Shown here piece by piece: positions 9,248-17,300 of a DNA stretch of 64,000 bases. A program made the translations under genes and the position numbers. Source of the stretch: Tautonia plasticadhaerens (GTDB taxonomy: Bacteria > Planctomycetota > Planctomycetia > Isosphaerales > Isosphaeraceae); NCBI RefSeq assembly GCF_007752535.1, contig NZ_CP036426.1:3410001-3474000 (forward strand), written 5' to 3'. The notes under the pieces are model-generated. The model worked only from the letters and a program-made list of their open reading frames with translations. It made no database searches and was not told the DNA's origin. Each line of letters starts with the position of its first letter. Positions within the stretch are counted from its first letter, which is position 1.

Positions 9248-11029
9248 ATGGACGTGCCCCGATCGGACGACCCGACCACCCCGACCGACCGCATGGCCGA
9301 GACGGTCGACCTGGACGCCGCCGCCGGGGCGTTCCCCCTCGGCGACCCGACGTCCGCCTCCCGCTCCCTCTCGGGGGGGGAGGGCCCGGCCTCCCGGGGC
9401 GTGGAGGTGGTCGAGGGGTCGGTCGACCTGTCGGAGGAGACGAGGGAGCTGCTGCGAATCCGGCTGAGGGCGGTGGCGGGGATCCTGCTGATCGGCTTCA
9501 TCGCCTTCTTCCTGCGCAACCAGTTCCTCCCCCAGTCCCAGGGCATCCGCCTCTTCTTCGCGATCGACTCGCTGCACGTGCTGACGATCCTGCTGCTGGG
9601 GGGGGCGTTGCTGCTCCTGGAACAACGGCGGGACTGGTCGATGCGCCGGCTCCGCCAGATGGAGCTGGTGATCTTCGGCTCGAGCCTGCTGTTCTTCGTC
9701 GCCCTGCACTACTCGACCGTGACCCACTGGATCGAGCGCGGGGACTTCGAGGTGACCCGGGCCCTGCTGCTGGACGGCCCGCCCGACCCGGGCACGGTGG
9801 CCGCCCTGGTGGAGGCGGCCGGCAGGCTGATCGGCAGCATCGAGGGGTCGGTCGTCTTCATCATGATCCTGATCATCCTGTACGGCCTGTTCGTGCCCAA
9901 CACCTGGAGGAGGGCGGCCCGGGCCGTGGGCCTGCTGTTCCTGGCCGCGGCGGCGGTGCAGGCGACGGTGCTCGTGCAGACGGCCGACAGCCGGGCGATG
10001 GTCGAGCGGCTGGCCAGCTTCGAGCAGATCTCGACCAACGTGCTCATCCTGCTGCTGGCCGCGCTGATCTCCGTGTACGGCAGCCACCTGATCAACTCCC
10101 TCCGCGTCGAGGCGTTCGAGGCCCGACGGCTGGGCCAGTACATGCTGCGGGGCCGGATCGGCGGCGGCGGCATGGGGGAGGTCTACCTGGCCGAGCACCA
10201 GCTGCTCAAGCGCCCCTGCGCCATCAAGCTGATCCGCCCCGACCGGGCCGGGGACCCCGTCGCCCTCCGCCGGTTCGAGCGCGAGGTCCGGGCGATGGCC
10301 CGGCTGTCGCACTGGAACACCATCGAGGTGTACGACTACGGCCGGACCGAGGACGGCACGTTCTACTACGTGATGGAATACCTCCGGGGCCTGGCGCTCG
10401 ACGCCCTGGTCGCCCGGCACGGCCCGCTGCCCCCGGCCCGGGCGGTCTACCTGCTCCGGCAGGCGTGCGACTCCCTGGCCGAGGCGCACGCCGCCGGGCT
10501 GGTGCACCGCGACCTGAAGCCGGCCAACCTCTTCGCCGCCGCCCGGGGGGGGCGGCACGACGTGGTCAAGGTGCTCGACTTCGGCCTGGTCAAGGGGCTC
10601 GGCCCGGAGGCGGGGGAGCCGGGCGTCGACCGCGCCGAGTCCGTCTCGGGCACGCCGCTCTACATGTCCCCCGAGCAGGCGACCGCCGACCCCAGGCTCG
10701 GCCCCCGGAGCGACCTGTACGCCCTGGGGGCCGTCTCCTACTTCCTGCTCACCGGCCGGCCGCCGCACCCGGGGGACTCCCCCCTGAAGGTGATGGCCGC
10801 CGTGGCGAGGGTCCCCCCCGAGCCGCCGTCGAGGCACCGGGCCGGCATCCCGGTCGACCTGGAGCGGGTCGTCCTCCGATGCCTGGCCAAGGAGCCGCAC
10901 GACCGCTTCCCCTCCGCCGAGGCCCTCGGCCGGGCCCTGGCCTCCTGCTCCTGCGCCCCCGACTGGGACGCCTCCCGGGCCGCCTCCTGGTGGGTCGAGT
11001 TCGAGCCGGGGGCCCTCCGGGGCGCATGA
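9248..11029 (+). CDS. Serine/threonine protein kinase with N-terminal membrane domain
   Basis: This 593-residue protein inverts the usual bacterial layout. An acidic N-terminus of about 75 residues is followed by roughly six transmembrane helices (residues ~75-285). The Hanks-type kinase domain is at the C-terminus (~295-560). Kinase motifs are IGGGGMGEVY (~303), CAIKLI with the ATP Lys, VHRDLKPANL (~418), LDFG (~443), SGTPLYMSPEQA (activation and P+1 loop) and SDLYALGAVSYFLLTGRPP. All catalytic residues are present, so it should be active. Planctomycetes encode many such kinases, but the sensor input of the membrane part is unknown. It lies 82 bp downstream of modC and may share its transcript. 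Confidence 0.92.
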   Translation: MDVPRSDDPTTPTDRMAETVDLDAAAGAFPLGDPTSASRSLSGGEGPASRGVEVVEGSVDLSEETRELLRIRLRAVAGILLIGFIAFFLRNQFLPQSQGIRLFFAIDSLHVLTILLLGGALLLLEQRRDWSMRRLRQMELVIFGSSLLFFVALHYSTVTHWIERGDFEVTRALLLDGPPDPGTVAALVEAAGRLIGSIEGSVVFIMILIILYGLFVPNTWRRAARAVGLLFLAAAAVQATVLVQTADSRAMVERLASFEQISTNVLILLLAALISVYGSHLINSLRVEAFEARRLGQYMLRGRIGGGGMGEVYLAEHQLLKRPCAIKLIRPDRAGDPVALRRFEREVRAMARLSHWNTIEVYDYGRTEDGTFYYVMEYLRGLALDALVARHGPLPPARAVYLLRQACDSLAEAHAAGLVHRDLKPANLFAAARGGRHDVVKVLDFGLVKGLGPEAGEPGVDRAESVSGTPLYMSPEQATADPRLGPRSDLYALGAVSYFLLTGRPPHPGDSPLKVMAAVARVPPEPPSRHRAGIPVDLERVVLRCLAKEPHDRFPSAEALGRALASCSCAPDWDASRAASWWVEFEPGALRGA

Positions 11030-11249
11030 CGGCCCGCCCGCCCGGCGACGGGCGCCCCTCGGGGGCATCCGGCGGCTGATCGGGGACGGGGGGACCGTCG
11101 CCGATCGACGCCACCCCCGGCCTCCACCTTTTACAATCCCTCGTCCGGCATCCATCATGGGCCATCGGCCGGCGACCGCCCGCCCGCCGACCTCGCGCCG
11201 ACGACCGTCCCGAGGCCCGACCCCGGACCCGAGCACCCCCGGACGCCCC

Positions 11250-12344
11250 ATGCTGCCCGACACACCGATCGACGCGACGATCCACCTGGCGTTCGCCTTC
11301 GACCTCGGCTACGAGATCGACCTGGAGCGCGCCCGGCCGCTGCTGGCCGCCGGCGAGGCCGGGGGCCTGGCCCGGAGGAGGAGGACGCCGGAGTCGATCC
11401 GCTACCGCCCGGCGCCCTTGCGGCTGGGGCTGGACGCCTCGGGCGTGGCCCTGCCGCCGCCGGGCCGGCCGGTCGAGCCCCCCCGGGCCGACCTCTCGCT
11501 GTTCGACTTCGGGGCGATCTCGCTGGCGATCCGGTTCCCCGTCCGCATGACCCCCGGCGAGTTGCTCGCCCTGGCCGGGGAGCTGGCCGACCCGACCCCG
11601 CTGACCGCCTCGGCCCGGCTGGTCCTCGCCCCCTGGCTGGACCGGATCCGGCCGGTGGTCTCGGGATACGAGGTCAGCGACATGAGCGAGGAGTACGTCA
11701 TCTTCCAGCTCGGCGAGGCCACCCCCGGCTGGCTCGACGCCCGGCGGGAGTGGGTCGCCGGCCTCGTCCGGCTGGAGACCGAGCGGATGTCCCCCGAGGA
11801 AGTCACCGAGGCGACGAGGCTGGGCATGTCCTACGCCCCCAACGACGCCATCGTCATCGACTGGGCCGCCGCCGTGGTGGCCGACCGGGATTGCGCCGAC
11901 ACGCTCCAGGTGCTCGAATTCGCCAACGTGCAATTGCTGGAATTCCGGCACATCGACGACCGCCTGGACGACCGCCTCGAGCGCGCCTACGGCACGATCC
12001 ACCCCGCCTCCCCGAGGCTCCGGCTGCCGATGGTCTGGTCCCCCACGCACAACGACGCCGTGAGGCAGGTCCGGGAGCTGGAGATCGAGGCCACCAGCCT
12101 CTTCGAGCGGGCCGACAACGCGCTGAAGCTCATCGGCGACCAGTACCTGGTGCGGGTCTACGACCTCGCCTCGGCCCGCTTCCACCTCCGGGAGTGGCAG
12201 AACTCCATCCGCCGCAAGGTGGAGACCGTCGGCAACGTCTACGACCTGCTCGTCTCCCAGGCCGGCAACCGCCGGGCCGAGTTCCTGGAGCTGGTGATCA
12301 TCCTCCTGATCGCGCTGGAGATCGTCCTCGCCTTCTTCCGGTGA
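11250..12344 (+). CDS. RMD1/DUF155-family membrane protein
   Basis: From ATG 11250 the product is about 364 residues. The N-terminal beta-rich part (IHLAFAFDLGYEIDLERARP, FDFGAISLAIRFPVRMTP) leads to a long helical region (DNALKLIGDQYLVRVYDLAS). The end is the family hallmark: a coiled-coil-like EWQNSIRRKVETVGNVYDLL, then a single C-terminal transmembrane helix FLELVIILLIALEIVLAFF. This matches the RMD1/Sif/DUF155 family, found from bacteria to mitochondria, where a member (RMND1) supports mitochondrial translation. The bacterial role is not settled. An upstream in-frame ATG at 11157 adds only an Arg/Pro-rich stretch, so the later start is preferred. Confidence 0.8.
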   Translation: MLPDTPIDATIHLAFAFDLGYEIDLERARPLLAAGEAGGLARRRRTPESIRYRPAPLRLGLDASGVALPPPGRPVEPPRADLSLFDFGAISLAIRFPVRMTPGELLALAGELADPTPLTASARLVLAPWLDRIRPVVSGYEVSDMSEEYVIFQLGEATPGWLDARREWVAGLVRLETERMSPEEVTEATRLGMSYAPNDAIVIDWAAAVVADRDCADTLQVLEFANVQLLEFRHIDDRLDDRLERAYGTIHPASPRLRLPMVWSPTHNDAVRQVRELEIEATSLFERADNALKLIGDQYLVRVYDLASARFHLREWQNSIRRKVETVGNVYDLLVSQAGNRRAEFLELVIILLIALEIVLAFFR

Positions 12345-12372
12345 CGATCGGGGGGACGGACGGCGGGCGTCC

Positions 12373-12924
12373 TCAGCAGAGGAGGCGGCCGGTCCGGACG
12401 TCCCGGATGGGCAGGAGGCCGCCGAAGTGGCGGTCGGAGAGGGCCTCGGCGACGAGGGAGCGGTGGCATCGGGCGGGGTCGGCGCAGGCGCAGAGCAGGG
12501 CGACGGGGGGGGCCGACGACCGGACGAGGTCGGCCAGCCGGGAGAGGCCCCGGTGGACCGGCCATCGCCCGGAGGGGTCGTCGAGGTGGGACCGGAGGAC
12601 GGCCATCGCCGGGTCCTGTCGCTGGGGGTTGCCCAGCTCGACCACCCACTCGTAGGCGATCCCCCGATCGGCCAGCAGCGCGACGATCCCCTCGCCGGAG
12701 CCCTCGGCCCGGAGGTGCCAGGGGCGGGGGCCGTAGGTCCGCTCGGGGTCGAGGTCGCTGGGGCAGGGGCCGATCCTCACGTCGACCAGCAGGCCGATCC
12801 CCCGGTCCGACAACGCCCGGGCCAGCCGGTCGGCCCGGTCGGCCGCCGGCCAGGCGCCGTAGCCGACCGTCCAAAGTTCCCGACCCGTCCCGATCGCCCC
12901 CGACCCCGATCCCGATCCCGCCAT
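12373..12924 (-). CDS. DUF488-family protein
   Basis: This 183-residue protein has the DUF488 landmarks. ELWTVGYGAWPAADRADRLA is the N-terminal strand with the 'T-x-G' start, and RGIGLLVDVRIGP is the 'lvDVR' strand. YEWVVELGNPQ is the Y-x-x-x-x-L-G segment, and VALLCACADPARCHRSLVAE carries the conserved Cys-x-Cys and Cys-His. DUF488 proteins are small alpha/beta proteins of unknown biochemical role; the conserved CH and DVR residues suggest an enzyme or ligand site. It is convergent with the RMD1-like gene and divergent from the methyltransferase-like gene at 13,108. Sequence-level family assignment is good; function is unknown. Confidence 0.8.
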   Translation of the reverse strand: MAGSGSGSGAIGTGRELWTVGYGAWPAADRADRLARALSDRGIGLLVDVRIGPCPSDLDPERTYGPRPWHLRAEGSGEGIVALLADRGIAYEWVVELGNPQRQDPAMAVLRSHLDDPSGRWPVHRGLSRLADLVRSSAPPVALLCACADPARCHRSLVAEALSDRHFGGLLPIRDVRTGRLLC

Positions 12925-13107
12925 CGAGCCGCCCTCCGCCCGATCGCCCCGACTGGCCCCGGGTCGGGCCGTTGCCTACCATGAACCCCGAAGGGCCGGG
13001 GCTCCCGGCCTCAATCGGGACGCATCGCAACGCGCCCCGCCCCGACTCGCCTCGCCTCGCGCCCGAGGGCGGCTCGCGGGGCGCCTCCCCAGCCGAGAGG
13101 ATACCCC

Positions 13108-13941
13108 ATGAGCCGACTCGCGATCATCGCCCTGCTGGGCCTGGCCCCGATCCTACCGTCCTCGTCGTCCCCGGTCGCGGCGGCCCCCCGAGAGCCGGTG
13201 GCGACCGGTTCGTCGGCCGGGGCCCGGGTCCAGGAGCACGACCACGACCACGACCGCCCCGCCACCGACGGCACCTACCGGGGCCGGATCATCGCCGACG
13301 TGATGAGCTACCTCGGCGCGAACTGGCTGATGAGGCCGTCCCGGATCCGGGAGGAGCGCCCGGACGAGATGCTCGACGCCCTGGGTATCGAGCCGGGGAT
13401 GGCCGTCGCCGACGTGGGCGCCGGGGTCGGCTACCACAGCCTGAAGATGGCCGAGCGGGTCGGGCCCGAGGGGGTCGTCTACGCCACCGACGTGCAGCCC
13501 GAGATGCTCCGGATGCTCCGCCGTCGGGCCCAGCAGGCCGGGGCCGCCAACGTCCGCCCCGTGCTCGTCACCCAGGACGACCCGGGCCTGCCCGAGGGGC
13601 AGCTCGACCTAATCCTGATGGTGGACGTCTACCACGAGGTGACCGACCCCGAGGCCACGCTCCGGGGGCTCCGGGAGGCGTTGAAGCCGGGGGGCCGGCT
13701 CGTGCTGGTCGAGTTCCGGGCCGAGGACCCCGCGGTGCCGATCAAGCCCGAGCACAAGATGTCCGTCGCCCAGGCCCGGGCCGAGGTCGAGCCCCAGGGA
13801 CTCCCCTTCAAGGAGGTCCTCGACTTCCTCCCCTGGCAGCACGTCATCATCTTCGAGAAGCCCGCCGATCCGGCCGACGCCGAGGCGGACGCGGACGCCG
13901 ACGCCGACGCCGAGCCGCCCGGGGAGGGCCCCGCCGGCTGA
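13108..13941 (+). CDS. Exported class I SAM-dependent methyltransferase-like protein
   Basis: A signal peptide (SRLAIIALLGLAPILPSSSS) is followed by a His/Asp-rich patch (EHDHDHDR, possibly metal binding) and a class I methyltransferase core. Motif I is AVADVGAGVGYHSLKMAE, motif II YATDVQPEML, motif IV DLILMVDVYHEV, and KPGGRLVLVEF is the post-IV strand. The tail is a low-complexity DADADADA run. Exported proteins of this type are common in planctomycetes annotated as methyltransferases. Whether SAM is available outside the cytoplasm is doubtful, so the true reaction is open. The length (277) is normal for the fold plus leader. Confidence 0.8.
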   Translation: MSRLAIIALLGLAPILPSSSSPVAAAPREPVATGSSAGARVQEHDHDHDRPATDGTYRGRIIADVMSYLGANWLMRPSRIREERPDEMLDALGIEPGMAVADVGAGVGYHSLKMAERVGPEGVVYATDVQPEMLRMLRRRAQQAGAANVRPVLVTQDDPGLPEGQLDLILMVDVYHEVTDPEATLRGLREALKPGGRLVLVEFRAEDPAVPIKPEHKMSVAQARAEVEPQGLPFKEVLDFLPWQHVIIFEKPADPADAEADADADADAEPPGEGPAG

Positions 13942-14066
13942 TGAGGTCGACGCCCCGTCGGCCGGCCGGGAGCGTGATCGAGGGGCCCGGGCCGCGGCGC
14001 GGCCCCCATCCACCCCGGCCAGCAAAGGATCCGGGCCCATGCGAACCCGGATCAAGCCGTTCAGGT

Positions 14067-14319
14067 CGTCCGCTCCCCCTCACCCGGCCTCCGGCCACCC
14101 TCTCCCCCGAGGACGGGGGCGAGGGTCGCACTCCCTCCCCCTCTCCCCGCGAGCGGGGAGAGGGTCGGGGTGAGGGGTCGGTGCGTCGGACGCGGGGCCC
14201 GGCCTGACATCCGAGTCCCCCTCACCCGGGCTTCGCCCACCCTCTCCCCCGCAGACGGGGGCGAGGGTCCGAATCCGGCCCCCTCTCCCCGCGAGCGGGG
14301 AGGGGGTCGGGGTGGGGGG
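14067..14319. repeat. Dispersed intergenic repeat, copies B1 and B2 in tandem
   Basis: The 455-bp space 13,942-14,396 has no gene. It contains two similar blocks, 14,067-14,178 and 14,217-14,319. Each begins CCCCCTCACCCGG and contains a hairpin of type CTCCCCC-GA-GGACGGGGGCGAGGG. Each then ends CTCTCCCCGCGAGCGGGGAG. These are the same units as copies A (about 1,198) and C (about 29,651). The tandem pair lies between the convergent ends of the methyltransferase-like gene and the giant surface protein. Confidence 0.8.
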
Positions 14320-14396
14320 AGCGGCGTCCGGGCTCATCCCGGGAGGCCCGGGGGCGTGGGTCGCGCCCCCGGGCCTCGCCCGGCGAGGGGCGACGA

Positions 14397-17300
14397 TCAG
14401 TCGAGGTTGGGCAGGTCGTCGAGGTCGTCGAGCACCTCGTCGACGAGCGGCCCCAACAAGCCCCGGGAGGCCGAGCCGGTGCCGGGGTCGGCCTCGGCGC
14501 GGGCCAGGGCGGTCGAGGCCGCCGGGATGTTGCCGGTGAACGACAGCCGGAAGAACAGCGGCGAGAGGACCGGCACCGCCGGCAGCCCCGTCGGGTTGAA
14601 CGTCCGGGTGCTGGTCGTGTTGCCGTCGGTGTCGCCGATCGTCCAGATCCCGGCGTCGGTGTCGTAGACGGCCAGGTCGGGGGCGCCGTCCCCGGTGTAG
14701 TCGGAGACGGCGGCGATGTCGCCGTCCTCGCCGAAATTCACCGGGAAGCCGTTGGCGACGCCCGGGAAGGCGCCCGAGGAGGGCAGGATGAACCAGCGGT
14801 CGCCGGTCGGCAGGTCGGTGACCGACCGGAACAGGCCGATGTCGTCCCGGCCGTCGCCGTTGTAGTCGGCCGGCACCGGCTGGTCGGCGTTGTCGGGGGC
14901 GCCGAAGAGGAAGCGCTGGGCGCCGGCGGTGGTCGCGTAGAGCGGCTGGTTGACGCCCGAGGGCAGGATGAAGGTCTGGGCGACCTGGGGGACGCCATTG
15001 GCCAGGTCCTGCGCCGTCGGGATCGGCCGGAAGGTGGCGATGTCGGCCTTGCCGTCGGCGTCGTAGTCGGCGATCGCCGGCAGGTCGGTGCCGCCGGGGG
15101 CGCCGAAGACGACCCGGAAGCCGGCGTTGACGTCCGACGACGGGCGGACGAACCACTCGGCGGCGCCCGGCGTCAGGTCGCTGTCGGCCCGGAAGGTGGC
15201 CAGATCGGTGATGGCGTCGCCGTCGTAGTCGGCCGGGGCCGGGCGGTCGAGGGCCCCGGTGGCGCCGAACGGGATCTCGACCCGCGTGTCGTCGCTGGAC
15301 TGGATGTAGGCCCAGACGCTCGCGTCGGGCTGGGTGTCGTTGCCGAACGGCTGCACGACCGCCAGGTCGGCCAGGCCGTCGCCGTCGAAGTCCCCGGTGA
15401 TGGGGATGTCGTTCTCGGAGAGGCCGGAGAACTGCTCGACCCGCTGGCCGCCGGTCGACAGCTCGAGCTGGAAGATGCCGGCGCCGAGGAACTCGTCGAA
15501 GAGGTACGACGAGAGGTCGGCGATGCCGTCGCCGTCGTAGTCCCCGGCGGTGGTCTTGCCGTTGCGGACGACGTTCTCGCCCGCGTTGGGGACGAGCCGG
15601 TTGTTGCCGGGGCCGCCGTCGAGGGTGTCGTTGCCGGGGCCGCCGATGAGCGTGTCGTTGCCGTCCCCGCCGCCGCCGACGACCGGCAGGGCGGCGACCA
15701 GGCCGGAGGCGTCGAGCAGGTCGTCGCCCTCCCCGAGGTCGGCCGAGATCCCCACCAGGCCCTCGACCGTGCCCAGGTCGCCGACGGTGACCGAGTCGTT
15801 GCCCCCCACCGAGGAGACCTCGATCCGCTCGACCGTGCCCAGGTCGATGCTGAACGGGCCGGGATTGGTCCGCTGGAAGAGGACCCGGCCGCCGGGGCCG
15901 GCGGAGATGGCGAAGGTCTCGTCGGCGCCGCTGCCGTTGACCTGCTGGACGTCGACCCCGAGGCCGCCGTCGACCACGTCGGAGCCGTCGCCGTTGTTCC
16001 AGATGATCGTGTCGTTGTCCGGCGCCGCGGCCAGGCCGACGATCGGCGCGGTGCCGTCGCCGATCGTGCCGACGAGCAGGGCCGACCCGGTCGAGAGGTC
16101 GACCCGGTAGAGCCCGACCACGCCCCCGACGGTGAGCGAGGCGAAGGCCGTCTGCTCGGCCCCGGGCAGGATGTCCAGCCCGGCCTGCTCGGAGGTGTCG
16201 GCCCCCAGCAGGCCGATCGTGTTCAGGGTGCCGTCGTTGGGGGGCAGCTGGGAGAGCAGGGCGTCGAGCGTCGCGTCGACGTCGAAGAGCATGGTGCTCG
16301 TCGCGCCGGCGACGCTGTTGGTGTAGGCGGCCGCGACGACGTCGGGCGTCCCCCCGGCGTTGGGGTCCCCGGCGGCGAAGGCGAGGTCGCCGTCGGTGAT
16401 GGTCGCCCCGGTGTCGACGTCGATCCGGAGGTTCTGGCCGGTGTTGCTGACGACCCGGAGCCGGTCGGGTACGGGGTTGAAGTCGACGCCGAAGCTGGTC
16501 CCGTCGAGGCCGTCGAACGGGTCGGTCGGGTCGTCCGGGTCGGCCGTCAGGGTCGAGAGCAGGGTGACCTCGCCGGTGGGGGGCGAGGTGTAGATCCGGC
16601 CCTGGTCGGTGACGAGGTAGAGGACGTCCAGGGCCTCGCCGGCCCGGTAGTCGGCGCCGATGACGGTCTCCCCCTCCTCCAGGCCGGTGAAGGTGACGGT
16701 GTCGACCACGGCGGTGGCGTCGGCCGTGAAGATCAGGGCCGTGTTGTCGGAGGTCACCGCGGCGAACAGGGCGTCCTCGGCCGTGATCCCGGCGACGATC
16801 TGGTCGGCCCCCCGGCCGCCGACGATCGTGTCGTCCCCCTGGCCGCCGAAGATCGAGTCGTCGCCCTGGCTCCCCAGGATCGTGTCGTTGCCGGGCCCCC
16901 CCCGCAGGGTGGCCGCCACCAGGCCGGCGGGCAGGGCGGTGGCGTCGATCGAGTCGTTGTCGGACTCGCCGTCGACGTCGATCCGCTCCAGGTCGGCGAC
17001 GCCGGTCAGGTCGTTGATGGTGACGGTGTCGGTGCCGAGCCCGGCGTTGACCTCCAGGGCCTCGACCGTGCCGATGTCGAGCGTGAAGGGGATGAGGTTG
17101 GTCCGCTGGAAGGACAGCCGGGTGCCGTTCGCGGAGACCTCGAAGTCGTCGCCGGCCGGGGCGCCGTTGACCACCTGGGTGTCGACGCCTTCCTGGCCGT
17201 CGATCAGGTCGGAGCCGTCGCCGTTGTTCCAGATGATCGTGTCGTCGCCGGAGCCCCCCATGATCGTGTCGCCGCCCCGGCCGCCGACGAGGCTGTTGGC

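Noticed and set aside
13861..13920. DADADADA run as a CRISPR-like or functional repeat
   Set aside because: It is a short low-complexity codon run inside a coding gene with no spacers.
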